A stretch of DNA of 38,587 nt from Deltaproteobacteria bacterium (GTDB lineage Bacteria; Myxococcota_A; Polyangia; Polyangiales; Ga0077539), in the NCBI GenBank assembly GCA_030694465.1, contig JAUXYJ010000086.1:1-38587 (forward strand), read 5' to 3'. Below, one piece after another: positions 1 through 8,332 of this stretch. Position 1 is the first letter of the stretch. Each line of letters opens with the position of its first letter. A program made the translations under genes and the position numbers. Below the pieces are notes generated by a model. That model did not search any database. It was not told the DNA's origin and saw only the letters and a program-made list of their open reading frames with translations.

Positions 1-418
1 GACACGAGCCCATGCAATCGGTCAAGCCGCTCGCACACGTCGTTGCGCACGCGCCTGCCGAGCACACCTGGCCCGCGGGGCACATCGTCCCGCACGCGCC
101 ACAGTTGCTGCGGTCGCCGCTCAGAGTCACACAAGCGCCTGAACATCGCGCTTGGCCGGAGGGACACTCGATCTCGCAGCTGCCCGCGCGACACACCTGG
201 CCGCCCGCACAGACAGTGCCGCACGCGCCACAGTGGTTGCGGTCTGTTTGGACAGAAACACAGGTGCTATTGCAGACCATTTGGTCCGCGGTACAGGTCG
301 GCCGGGTGTCCATCACCACGTCCGAGCCGCTGTCGCTGCCCACCACTGGGGTGCCACAGGCGCCCAGCAGCAAGCTCGCAGCGAGGAGCCAAGCGCGCTC
401 TCGTTGATTCATTTTCAT
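1..418 (-). CDS. Cys-rich repeat lipoprotein, 3' end outside window
   Basis: Reading the minus strand from ATG 418 gives an open frame of 139 codons that leaves the window at base 1, so the C-terminus is missing. The N-terminus is a lipoprotein signal (positively charged start, then a hydrophobic stretch ending in lipobox LLGAC, Cys about 21), so the product should be exported and lipid-anchored. After a short Asp/Ser linker come at least two copies of a Cys repeat of the form HCGxCGxxC or NCGxCGxxC, each followed by a C-x5-C pair. The same repeat occurs in the lipoproteins at 714-2966 and 31151-31567. An in-frame ATG at 412 is a possible alternative start; an AAGAAG stretch upstream of 418 is a weak ribosome site. 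The gene is divergent from the FG-GAP gene. Function unknown; a surface or extracellular disulfide-rich domain is the likely nature. Confidence 0.75.
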   Translation of the reverse strand, partial: MKMNQRERAWLLAASLLLGACGTPVVGSDSGSDVVMDTRPTCTADQMVCNSTCVSVQTDRNHCGACGTVCAGGQVCRAGSCEIECPSGQARCSGACVTLSGDRSNCGACGTMCPAGQVCSAGACATTCASGLTDCMGSC

Positions 419-713
419 CAGGGATTTTCTTCTTGAAAGGGTCTCAATGCGTCCGTGCGCAAGGGCGCATGGAGATTTACCGCTCTGCGAGTGTACAGAA
501 AAACCCTTAGTCGCAGTGATGTCCTTGCTGACTCACCAACGCTTGTGCCAAAAAGCCACAAGGACACCACCCTGACCCCTCCGTGGACGAGTCCTGCCTG
601 CGATCACTGCCCGCCCAAATACAACCCAATTCACAGCAGAGATTGACTGGTCAGCGCGCGGCGCACTAACTTGTCCACGTGTCTGCGGGTGTGGGCATAA
701 CGGAGCAAAAGAG
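419..713. other. Divergent intergenic region between two Cys-rich lipoprotein genes
   Basis: This stretch of about 295 bases has no convincing gene on either strand and should hold the promoters of both flanking lipoprotein genes. A TTGACT at 643-648 is followed 16 bases later by a poor -10-like ACTAAC at 665-670, which is only a weak promoter candidate for the rightward gene. I see no clear hairpin terminator or RNA gene here. Confidence 0.4.
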
Positions 714-2966
714 ATGCGTCGCAATGTGGTGGGATTTGTGGTGGTCGCGATGTGGGCGATCACGGGCGGGTGCACGGATTCGTCGCGGCAGTGCAATTCG
801 CGCAATCTGACGTACGTCGAGTCCGAGGGGAGGTGCATCGGGTTCTGTGGCCCAGACAACACGACCGTGCTCTGTGTAAGCGCTGATGGTGGGGTGGTCG
901 AAGCGGGGCTTGCAGAGGCCGGCGTCGACGCCGGGATGGACGTGTCGGACGCACGCAGCGACGCGACGGATGCGGACGCTGCTGAGACCCTCGAAGACGC
1001 CCTCGTCTGTGACGAAGCGCAGGCGCGTTGCAGCGGAATGTGTGTCAATACGCAGACCGATCCGCGCCACTGTGGGAGCTGTGGGCGCTCATGCCCGGTC
1101 GCTCTTGGAGGGACCGAGCTGTGCACCGCGGGCGAGTGCAGCCTGCGATGCAACCCAGGGAGACATCTGTGCGCGATGCAGTGTGCCGAGGACACCTCGC
1201 CCACGTCCTGTGGCACCCTCTGCATCCCTTGCCCCGCGCCTCCGTTGGGCGGAATCGCGACGTGCGAGAGCGCCACGTGCGGCTTTGTGTGCGCCCCTGG
1301 ATACGATCGCGTGGGCGCTGGATGTGAGCTGAGAATTCCCAGGCAAATCGCGCCCTTGAGCACCAGCACGGTGACCTCGCAGCGGCCCACCTTGCGCTGG
1401 GCCCAGCCCATGGGCGTCAGCGAGACGCAGCTTGAGCTGTGCCGCGATCGCACGATGACAATCGGGTGCCAGATGCAACGGGTGATGGGCAACAGCGTGC
1501 GGCCCACAGTGGCGCTCACCGCGGGCCTTTGGTACTGGCGCGTCCGCGGTGTCCAAGCCGGAACCCCCGGCAGCATGAGCAGCCCTGTGTGGCAATTTCG
1601 TGTGGGATTTCGCAGCGCACCGGCAGATACCTCGTGGGGCACCGAGGCCGATTTTAACGGCGACGGCTACGCGGATTTGGCAGTGGGCGCTCCAGCAGCA
1701 ACTGCAGCAGGGCGCTCCAACGCAGGGACCGTGAGTGTGTACATGGGAAGCGCTGCGGGCCTCGCGAGCACGCCCAGCGTGGTGTTGCTGGGCGGAGCAA
1801 TTGGCGACAATTTTGGACGGTCCGTGGCGAGCGCTGGGGATGTCAACGGGGACGGCTACGCGGACCTTGTGGTGGGTGCCGACGGGGCGTCTCCAGGCGG
1901 GCGCTACCAAGCCGGAACCGTGAGCGTATTCGCAGGGAGCGCGATGGGGATCCGAGCGACGGTGGTCAGTCTGATCGAAGGAGCAGACGCGACCACAAAT
2001 TTGGGGGGATCCGTAGCGAGCGCTGGGGATGTCAACGGGGATGGCTACGCCGATATCGTTGTTGGGGTGCCCCGTTCGTCTGGAGGCGGAGGATCAGGCG
2101 GGACAGCAAGCGTGTTCATTGGGGGCGCAGCAGGGATCAACACGACACCTGCCGCCGCACTGGGAGGCGTGGTACTTGGAGACAACTTTGGCTCTGCTGT
2201 GGCAGGCCTAGGCGATGTGAACGGCGATGGCTACGCAGACGTGGGAGTCGGTGCAGATAGCGCATCGCCAGGAGGGCGGATGAATGCGGGAACTGTCAGT
2301 GTTTTTACAGGAAGTTCAGCGGGGATTTCGGCAACTCCAGCGATTGTGATCCAGGGTCTGGTGGCGGGCGACAATCTTGGTCAATCGGTCTCGTGCGCAG
2401 GTGACGTCAACGGCGACGGCTACGCAGATCTCATTGCAGGAGCCCCCAACGCCTCTCCTTCTGGGCGCTATCGGGCTGGAACTGCGAGCGTTTTCGTCGG
2501 CAGCGCAACAGGCACGTCGCCTACCGCTGCGATCACGCTGCAAGGAGTTGCAGTTGGAGACAACTTTGGACGCTCCGTAGCGGGCCTCGGCGACACAGAC
2601 AGGGACGGCTACGCAGATCTCGTCGTTGGACTTCCAATCGCATCCCCGGGCGGGCTCAGTGCGGCGGGAAGTGTGAGCGTATTTGCAGGCAGCGCGATGG
2701 GGATCACCGCGACCCCTGCGCTCGTGCTCAACGGCACGGCCGCGACGGACAGCTTCGGTCGAGCAGTCGCGAGCCCTGGAGACGTCAACGGGGATGGCTA
2801 CGCAGACCTCGTCGTGGGTGCCGACGGGGCATCCCCAGGAGGCCGCATGAGGGCAGGCACCGCGAGTGTCTTTGCGGGCAGCATGATGGGCGTTCGGGCG
2901 ACCCCTCAGCTCGTGCTTGAGGGCGTCACAGCGGGCGACCTCTTCGGCCAATCGCTCGCGCGCTAG
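714..2966 (+). CDS. FG-GAP (integrin-alpha-like) beta-propeller lipoprotein
   Basis: A 750-residue exported protein. It begins with a lipoprotein signal (lipobox ITGGC, Cys20), then an Asp/Ala-rich linker, a Cys-rich block with the HCGxCG repeat (about residues 100-200) and a beta-sandwich-like segment (about 215-300). The rest is a run of seven FG-GAP repeats, each carrying a calcium-binding DVNGDGYAD-type loop; the sixth has the variant DTDRDGYAD. Seven repeats match one closed seven-bladed propeller as in integrin alpha chains, usually an adhesion or ligand-binding fold, with loops that suggest Ca2+ dependence. The ATG at 714 has a GGAG 8 bases upstream. The stop codon overlaps that of the next, convergent gene within a shared CTAG. 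The exact ligand cannot be told from sequence. Confidence 0.9.
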   Translation: MRRNVVGFVVVAMWAITGGCTDSSRQCNSRNLTYVESEGRCIGFCGPDNTTVLCVSADGGVVEAGLAEAGVDAGMDVSDARSDATDADAAETLEDALVCDEAQARCSGMCVNTQTDPRHCGSCGRSCPVALGGTELCTAGECSLRCNPGRHLCAMQCAEDTSPTSCGTLCIPCPAPPLGGIATCESATCGFVCAPGYDRVGAGCELRIPRQIAPLSTSTVTSQRPTLRWAQPMGVSETQLELCRDRTMTIGCQMQRVMGNSVRPTVALTAGLWYWRVRGVQAGTPGSMSSPVWQFRVGFRSAPADTSWGTEADFNGDGYADLAVGAPAATAAGRSNAGTVSVYMGSAAGLASTPSVVLLGGAIGDNFGRSVASAGDVNGDGYADLVVGADGASPGGRYQAGTVSVFAGSAMGIRATVVSLIEGADATTNLGGSVASAGDVNGDGYADIVVGVPRSSGGGGSGGTASVFIGGAAGINTTPAAALGGVVLGDNFGSAVAGLGDVNGDGYADVGVGADSASPGGRMNAGTVSVFTGSSAGISATPAIVIQGLVAGDNLGQSVSCAGDVNGDGYADLIAGAPNASPSGRYRAGTASVFVGSATGTSPTAAITLQGVAVGDNFGRSVAGLGDTDRDGYADLVVGLPIASPGGLSAAGSVSVFAGSAMGITATPALVLNGTAATDSFGRAVASPGDVNGDGYADLVVGADGASPGGRMRAGTASVFAGSMMGVRATPQLVLEGVTAGDLFGQSLAR

Positions 2967-3349
2967 TCGTCCCCTGCGGGTGCATCATCGCTGGCCGCAT
3001 CGCTGGCATCGCTGGCAGCGTCGCCGTCGCCGCCGTCCTGGGGACCACAGCGGACGACGCGGCCGTCGCTGAGCGTGACAGAGCCCGGTACAGCGCCGTC
3101 CAAGAGCGCAGCGACGCCGTCGCACAGCGCGCGATCGGGATCTTCGGCACCCGCGTCACCCCCATTGGGCGGAGGCTGGCCGGCATCCGAGGTGAAAACA
3201 CCCGCTGCGTCGTCCGAGTTGCGAACCCCAGCGTCACTGTTGCCACTCGCGAGGGGTGGGATCACCGGGGGTCTCCAAAGACAGCCGCCCACGAGGGCGA
3301 GCGACACGGTGCAAGCGATCCAACGTTTGAGCGACACCAAGCGAAGCAT
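2963..3349 (-). CDS. Small Asp/Ala-rich lipoprotein, unknown function
   Basis: A 128-residue protein starting at ATG 3349; an upstream in-frame start at 3385 would put extra non-signal residues ahead of the hydrophobic core. It has a signal with lipobox LVGGC (Cys23), then a Pro/Gly/Asp/Ala-rich, low-complexity acidic body with only two Cys, ending in ASD-type repeats. No domain is recognised. It lies downstream of the PLD-like gene on the same strand (41 bases apart), so the two may be co-transcribed. Its stop overlaps the convergent FG-GAP gene stop by three bases at CTAG 2963-2966, leaving no room for an intergenic terminator. Confidence 0.65.
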   Translation of the reverse strand: MLRLVSLKRWIACTVSLALVGGCLWRPPVIPPLASGNSDAGVRNSDDAAGVFTSDAGQPPPNGGDAGAEDPDRALCDGVAALLDGAVPGSVTLSDGRVVRCGPQDGGDGDAASDASDAASDDAPAGDD

Positions 3350-3390
3350 AGCGCCACAGTACCCCTGCTTTGCGCTGTGTGACAATTTGC

Positions 3391-4089
3391 TCAGCGGGGT
3401 TCTGAGCGCGCGACGAGCTCATCGATGGGCTGGGGGCACTGCGGTCGAAGGCGGCAGCCCTTGCATGCGCGACCGCTCCAAATTCGCTCGTAGAGTGACT
3501 GCACTTGATCCAAGACGTGGTCGTCGTCGGTGACCATCCCGAGCTCAAAGTTGCGCCGACCCGCACCCTTTGCACCGAGGCCCGCGCCGGTCCAGTTGGC
3601 GCTCCCGAGGTAGACGTGGGTTGCGTCTGAGATCACGGTCTTGAGGTGCACTCTGGGGCATCTTCGCAGGGCCAGGGTAGGCTCGCCCTCGCTCCCTCGG
3701 CGTGTGAGCAGAGAGCGATGCGCGATGAGCTCTTGCGCGAACGCGGTCGAGGGCACGCCGCTGTGCAGCACACGTACACTCACGCCGCGCTCGGACAAGT
3801 GCGCAAAGTGCTCGAAGACCGAGACGTAGTCTCCCTGTGATTTCGCAGACCGTTCTCTTCTCGCGGCGCCGACCATCTTCGCGGATTTGCGCAAGCGTGG
3901 GCGCCCCTCGGGGGGCTCGACCAAGAGCTCTTTGAGGTTCGCGGTGGCGATCCAGACCGACTGCGTCGCGCGGCCCACGAGGTCCATCACCACGCGCTCG
4001 TAGAGGTCTCGGCCCGACAAGAGCTCAAGCTTCACCGCGCGCAGCGGCAGGCAAAAGCGCTCATCAGGATCAGTCCGCGGGGTGGCCAC
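3391..4089 (-). CDS. Phospholipase D-like (single HKD) protein
   Basis: The product resembles the PLD/Nuc superfamily, which breaks phosphodiester bonds in lipids or nucleic acids. With a GTG start at 4089 the protein has 232 residues. It has one clear HKD motif, HLK with an Asp four residues on (His148, Lys150, Asp155), followed by GSANWT and a Glu in NFELG. One motif per chain implies an active site formed by a dimer, as in bacterial Nuc. The C-terminus carries a small Cys cluster (CKGC followed by C) that could bind metal. The frame stays open to a TTG at 4206, with ATGs at 4194 and 4188 and a GTG at 4107. Those at 4188 and above overlap the divergent kbl start at 4187, so I prefer a shorter form; the start remains uncertain. 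No signal peptide is visible. Confidence 0.8.
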   Translation of the reverse strand: MATPRTDPDERFCLPLRAVKLELLSGRDLYERVVMDLVGRATQSVWIATANLKELLVEPPEGRPRLRKSAKMVGAARRERSAKSQGDYVSVFEHFAHLSERGVSVRVLHSGVPSTAFAQELIAHRSLLTRRGSEGEPTLALRRCPRVHLKTVISDATHVYLGSANWTGAGLGAKGAGRRNFELGMVTDDDHVLDQVQSLYERIWSGRACKGCRLRPQCPQPIDELVARSEPR

Positions 4090-4186
4090 GGCTGAGCATG
4101 CACGCACTGGGGCGCGCGAGGCGAGAAAGCCGCGCAGTCGTGCCCCGCGAGTGAGCGCGTGCGGTGTATTCTCTCGCGCAAATCCC

Positions 4187-5395
4187 ATGGCCATCGGAAA
4201 ATCCAAAGCAGTCTTCGAGCAAACCCTTCAAGAGATCCGCGAGGCAGGGCTGACCAAGTCCGAGCGGGTGATCGTGTCGCCACAGTCGGCCGAAATCGAG
4301 GTGGATCTCCCGGGGCGCGGTCGGCGCAAAGTGCTCAATTTTTGCGCGAATAATTACCTCGGGCTGAGCTCACACCCCGAGGTGATCGCTGCGGCCCACA
4401 AGGCCATTGATACGCACGGCTACGGCATGTCCTCGGTGCGTTTTATCTGTGGAACCCAGGACCTCCACACGACCCTTGAGGCCAAGCTCTCGCGCTTTTT
4501 TGGCACCGAAGACACCATCTTGTACTCGTCGTGCTTTGACGCCAACGGGGGGCTCTTCGAGACGCTCTTGGGCGAAGACGACGCGATCATCTCGGACGCC
4601 CTCAACCACGCCTCGATCATCGACGGCATTCGTCTCTGCAAAGCCGAGCGCCACCGCTATCCCAACAACGACATGGAGGCGCTTGAGGCCGCGCTCAAGG
4701 CCACTCAGGGCAAGCGCCTGCGCATGATCGCGACGGACGGCGTGTTCTCGATGGATGGCTACCTCGCCAAGCTCGATATCGTCTGTGATTTGGCAGACCG
4801 ATACGACGCCATGGTGATGGTCGATGACTCGCACGCCTCGGGATTTATCGGCCCAACGGGACGCGGGACGCCCGAGCACTTTGGGGTCGCGTCGCGGGTA
4901 GACGTCATGACCAGCACGCTGGGCAAGGCGCTCGGCGGTGCAGCGGGCGGTTTTACCACTGGGCGCGCTGAGATCATCGCGCTCTTGCGGCAGCGATCGC
5001 GGCCGTACTTGTTTTCTAACGCGCTGCCTCCGGCGATCCTTGGGGCTGCGACCGCGGTGATGGACTTGCTCTCGTCGAGCACCACCCTGCGCGACCGTGT
5101 GATGGCAAATGCCCTGCAATTTCGCGAGGGGATGACCAAGGCAGGCTTCACGATCAAGCCCGGGATTCATCCGATTGTTCCGGTGATGCTCGGGGACGCG
5201 CGCGTGGCGAGCTCGCTGGCCGACGCGCTGCTCGATGAGGGCGTGTACGTGATCGGTTTCTCGTTTCCGGTGGTGCCCAAAGGCGAGGCGCGGATCCGCG
5301 TGCAATTGAGCGCGCAACACACGAGCGCGCAGGTCACGCATGCCGTCGACGCGTTTGCCAAAGTAGCCCGCGCGCAAGGGCTCATCTCCGCTTGA
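4187..5395 (+). CDS. kbl: Glycine C-acetyltransferase (2-amino-3-ketobutyrate CoA ligase)
   Basis: This PLP enzyme of the alpha-oxoamine synthase family joins or cleaves 2-amino-3-oxobutyrate to glycine and acetyl-CoA, the second step of threonine breakdown after threonine dehydrogenase. From ATG 4187 it has 402 residues, the usual length. Visible marks are NFCANNYLGL near residue 51, GTQDLHTTLE (89-98), the VDDSHASG cofactor loop (about 212-219) and the PLP lysine in STLGKALGG (Lys247). The longer open frame from 4082 would add 35 residues with no family similarity, so it is rejected. No tdh is visible in this window; BioF-like activity on other amino acids is less likely given the strong match. 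It overlaps the start of the next gene. Confidence 0.95.
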   Translation: MAIGKSKAVFEQTLQEIREAGLTKSERVIVSPQSAEIEVDLPGRGRRKVLNFCANNYLGLSSHPEVIAAAHKAIDTHGYGMSSVRFICGTQDLHTTLEAKLSRFFGTEDTILYSSCFDANGGLFETLLGEDDAIISDALNHASIIDGIRLCKAERHRYPNNDMEALEAALKATQGKRLRMIATDGVFSMDGYLAKLDIVCDLADRYDAMVMVDDSHASGFIGPTGRGTPEHFGVASRVDVMTSTLGKALGGAAGGFTTGRAEIIALLRQRSRPYLFSNALPPAILGAATAVMDLLSSSTTLRDRVMANALQFREGMTKAGFTIKPGIHPIVPVMLGDARVASSLADALLDEGVYVIGFSFPVVPKGEARIRVQLSAQHTSAQVTHAVDAFAKVARAQGLISA

Positions 5396-6177
5396 ACACG
5401 TACGGCGGACGTGGCCCCTCGCCCGAAGATCCAGAGATCTTCTCGAGCGACCATCGCGAGATCTTATTGCGCGCCGCCGAGGATATTGGCTGGCTTCTTG
5501 CGCGTGGCTACCCCATGTCCCTCGCCGTGCAGTCCGTCGGAGACCATCACCGATTGCACGCCCGCGCGCGCCTCGCTCTCACCCGCGGCTGCGCGGTCCC
5601 AAGCCAAGCGCGCGCACGCGTCGCCCGCCGCCTCGCGCCCTCCGCGCTCGCGGGCATGCGCGTCGACGTCGACGGCTTCAACGTGATCATCGCGCTCGAG
5701 GTCGCGCGTGGCCGCGGAGCGCTCTTTCGCGGCGTAGACTCTGCGCTCCGTGACCTCGCGGGCCTCCGTGGGAGCTATCGCCTGCAAGAATGCACCACCG
5801 ATGCAGTCCGTGAGCTCCTCACGTTCGCGCGCGATCACGGCGTCGCGACGCTCTGTGTGTGGCTCGATTCGCCAGTGTCAAACTCGGGCCGCCTGTCCGC
5901 ACTCCTCGCCGAGCAAGCCGCGCGACTCGATGGCATCACGCCCTGCGACGAGGACCTCACCCCTGCCTCCCACGAGGGCATGGCCTTACAGTGTAAGCTT
6001 GTGCGCAACGCAGACGCCTCGCTCGCAGACGCAGCGTGCGCAATGAGCGCAGACTGTGTTGTCATCGACCGCGCACAACACTGGATCGACGGGCCCAGCG
6101 CGATGCTGGCATCATGGGCCCCTCACGCGTGGGTGATTGACCTGTCACCCGCGCGCGCAATCGACGGCGGAGGGTAA
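5392..6177 (+). CDS. DUF434/DUF5616 protein, putative PIN/NYN-like nuclease fold
   Basis: A 261-residue protein. The N-terminal part (about 20-75) matches my recollection of DUF434 (helical, with LLARGYPMSLAVQSVGDHH). The rest resembles DUF5616, with VDVDGFNVII (Asp94) and DLAGLRGSYR. The DGFNV strand followed by further acidic positions (Asp159 in LDSPVSNSG, Asp226 in VVIDRAQ) recalls NYN/PIN-type metal-dependent ribonucleases; that activity is inference. DUF434 proteins are best known from archaea. The likely start is TTG 5392, overlapping the kbl stop by three bases, which suggests coupled translation. It ends seven bases before sctR, and its last codons contain the GGAGG that probably serves sctR. 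Confidence 0.75.
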   Translation: MNTYGGRGPSPEDPEIFSSDHREILLRAAEDIGWLLARGYPMSLAVQSVGDHHRLHARARLALTRGCAVPSQARARVARRLAPSALAGMRVDVDGFNVIIALEVARGRGALFRGVDSALRDLAGLRGSYRLQECTTDAVRELLTFARDHGVATLCVWLDSPVSNSGRLSALLAEQAARLDGITPCDEDLTPASHEGMALQCKLVRNADASLADAACAMSADCVVIDRAQHWIDGPSAMLASWAPHAWVIDLSPARAIDGGG

Positions 6178-6184
6178 ACGCACG

Positions 6185-6967
6185 ATGCTCCCATCCATCA
6201 CAAACGCGCTGGTTTTTCTCTCACAAACGGCACCTCAGACGCAGCCCTCAGCGCTCAACGCGATGGGCATCAACCCGAGCTTTGGCGGGAGCTCACCAGT
6301 GCTCTTGGTGGTGCTCTTGGCCGTCGCCTCGGTGCTGCCCTTCTTCTTGTTGGTCGCCACGTCGTTTGTCAAAGTGAGCGTCGTGCTCGGGCTCGCGCGC
6401 AACGCGCTGGGCACCCAGAGCGTCCCGTCGAACACCGTGATCACTGCGCTCGCGGCGGTGCTCTCGATTCACATCATGGCGCCCACGACGGCGGCCGTAT
6501 CTCGCGCCGCGGGGCCTCTGTTAGAGCGCTCGCTGAGCGCGGATGTCACCCGGCCTGACGCACGCGCCGAGCTTGAGCGCACATGGACCGCGACCCGCGC
6601 TCCGATCGCGAGGTTTCTCACGGCCAACAGCGCGACCCGCGACCGCGCGCTGTTTTTGGACCTCGCCCAGCGCGCACGTGCACGCCCCTCGGCAGACGGA
6701 ATCGCGACCGAGCGCGTGCAAGCCGATGACCTCTCGGTGCTGCTCCCGGCCTTCGTGGTGAGCGAGCTCACGAGCGCGTTCTCGATTGGCTTTTTAGTGT
6801 TCTTGCCGTTCTTGATTGTTGAGCTCGTGATCGCCAATGTGCTCGCCGCGCTGGGTCTGCAGTCGGTCTCGAGCAGCACCGTGTCACTGCCCTTTAAGCT
6901 CTTGCTCTTTGTGCTTGCAGACGGCTGGTACCTGCTCGCGAGGGCGCTGGTACTGGGCTACCGATAG
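6185..6967 (+). CDS. sctR: Type III secretion export-gate protein SctR/FliP family
   Basis: A 260-residue inner-membrane protein of the FliP/YscR/SctR family, which with SctS and SctT forms the export gate of flagellar or injectisome secretion. The first hydrophobic block runs about 38-60 into TSFVKVSVVLGLARNALG, followed by PSNTVI and IMAPT. A soluble loop spans about 105-185, then LLPAFVVSELTSAF, a long hydrophobic block (200-225) and SLPFKLLLFVLADGW near the end. These are family hallmarks. The Met-rich loop normally before SLPFK is replaced by LQSVSSSTV. The start is ATG 6185, with GGAGG at 6169-6173. No other type III gene is present in 38.6 kb; it sits behind kbl and DUF434, a setting unrelated to secretion. 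It could be SctR or FliP; residues GTQSVPSN favour SctR slightly. Confidence 0.88.
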   Translation: MLPSITNALVFLSQTAPQTQPSALNAMGINPSFGGSSPVLLVVLLAVASVLPFFLLVATSFVKVSVVLGLARNALGTQSVPSNTVITALAAVLSIHIMAPTTAAVSRAAGPLLERSLSADVTRPDARAELERTWTATRAPIARFLTANSATRDRALFLDLAQRARARPSADGIATERVQADDLSVLLPAFVVSELTSAFSIGFLVFLPFLIVELVIANVLAALGLQSVSSSTVSLPFKLLLFVLADGWYLLARALVLGYR

Positions 6968-6997
6968 CGCACAATACTCTGCAATTTTACTGGCAGA

Positions 6998-8302
6998 TTA
7001 AAACAGCAGCTCTGCGATGTCTTCGGCCGGGACCGCGAGCACGCTGCGGGTCTCGTCTTCGCGATGGACCGCAAGCTCATACAGTCTCGCGAGCAGCGTG
7101 GGGCGCTCTCGCACCACCTCGAGAAAGCGCTCGCTGGCAAGAGCCAACACTACGCCGCTGTCTTCGGCCACCACGCTAGCGGTCGCGGGGCGACGCAGCA
7201 CGAGACCAATTTCGCCCACACACGTACCGGGCTCAAGCTGCGCCAAACGCAGCGTCTCGCCGGCCTCGGTGCGGTGGACCGAGAGGGTGCCCGCTTCGAG
7301 CAAAAACAGCGCAGGCGTGGGCTCTCCCTCGCGAATGAGCACCATGCCGCGCTCGGTCCGACGGGTCTCAAAGAGCGTCGCGAGGCCATTGCGCTCAGCC
7401 TCGGGCAGCGCAGACAACAGCGGCGAGGTCCTCAGCGCGTTGTCGACCAAGCGTCGATGAAAGAACTCCGCGACGTGCTCGCCCACCGCGCCGTCTTCGC
7501 TCGCGGCCTGGTCAATGCTCTCGCGCGAGGCCTCAAGCACCATCACCGCGTGTGCGGCAAAGACACTGGCCACCCGCGGTGCATCGCTCACCAGCGCCAT
7601 CTCACCAAAGATCGTCCCGGCGCCGAGCACCGCGAGCTCTTCGCGCAGGTCCCCCTCGCCGCGCGCCACGCGCACCTCGCCGCGCGCGAGAACATAGAGG
7701 CTCTTGCCCGCCTCGCCCTCGCGAACGACCGCTGAATTCTCAGATAGAATCTGCACCTTCATCGTGCGCGCCAAGCCCACAAAAGACTCCTCGGGCAGGG
7801 CGCTCCAGAGCGCGAGCTTGGGCCCTCCGACGGGCATCTCGGTCGCCTCGATTTGCCCAATCGCGAGGCGCGCGCGCTCGACCAGCTGTGCTTTGTTAAC
7901 CGTGTCCGGGATGGCCGCGACGTCCTCATTTTTGAGCGAGGGGATCATCGTCGTGCTCTTGCTCGGCGCGTCTGCACCAAACACTCCCGCCAACGCGCGA
8001 AGGGCGGCGACGTCGCCGGACAGCTCACTCAGGGTGATCGCGGCCGCCACCGCGTGGGGCGCGAGGGCGTGCTGTGCGAGCATCGGGACCGCACGCTCAA
8101 GAGCCTCGCGTGCCAGCGAATTTTCACCGATTGTGAGAAGCGCGCGGGCCACAAAGTCCATCGCCGAGGCCGCGGTCTCGCGATCGCTGAGTGCCGGGAT
8201 CGCGTATCGAAGTGCACGCGCAGGATCGCGCTTTGCGAGCGCCTCGAGGGCGTGGTCGAGGGCGGTGTTGGGACGAACGGGCTCTAGGGATTTACGTGGC
8301 AT
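6998..8302 (-). CDS. Tandem cyclic-nucleotide-binding domain protein
   Basis: A 434-residue soluble protein. Residues 1-110 form an alpha-helical, TPR-like region. Two CNMP (CRP-type) domains follow, about 165-285 and 295-410. The first has a good phosphate-binding cassette, FGEMALVSDAPRVAS, with the Pro-Arg pair that contacts the cyclic phosphate. The second reads VGEIGLVLRRPATAS and lacks an Arg after Pro, so it may bind a nucleotide poorly or not at all. There is no DNA-binding HTH, kinase or channel domain, so it probably acts as a cNMP-responsive partner. It converges on sctR with only 30 bases between, and 30 bases separate it from the upstream aldolase gene on the same strand, so it may be the last gene of the aldolase/microcompartment unit. 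Confidence 0.85.
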   Translation of the reverse strand: MPRKSLEPVRPNTALDHALEALAKRDPARALRYAIPALSDRETAASAMDFVARALLTIGENSLAREALERAVPMLAQHALAPHAVAAAITLSELSGDVAALRALAGVFGADAPSKSTTMIPSLKNEDVAAIPDTVNKAQLVERARLAIGQIEATEMPVGGPKLALWSALPEESFVGLARTMKVQILSENSAVVREGEAGKSLYVLARGEVRVARGEGDLREELAVLGAGTIFGEMALVSDAPRVASVFAAHAVMVLEASRESIDQAASEDGAVGEHVAEFFHRRLVDNALRTSPLLSALPEAERNGLATLFETRRTERGMVLIREGEPTPALFLLEAGTLSVHRTEAGETLRLAQLEPGTCVGEIGLVLRRPATASVVAEDSGVVLALASERFLEVVRERPTLLARLYELAVHREDETRSVLAVPAEDIAELLF

Positions 8303-8332
8303 GACTGCAGGCGCGAGACTACCCCGAGTCGC

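Noticed and set aside
533..1642. 369-codon minus-strand open frame over the FG-GAP gene
   Set aside because: Composition is low-complexity and it opposes a well-supported lipoprotein with Cys repeats and propeller motifs.
4370..5377. 335-codon minus-strand open frame over kbl
   Set aside because: Antisense to kbl, which has complete catalytic motifs; the His/Arg-rich product has no family likeness.
6968..6997. Bidirectional terminator between sctR and the cNMP gene
   Set aside because: Only a five-base stem (TCTGC/GCAGA) with a ten-base loop can be drawn, and it lacks a T-run in either direction.
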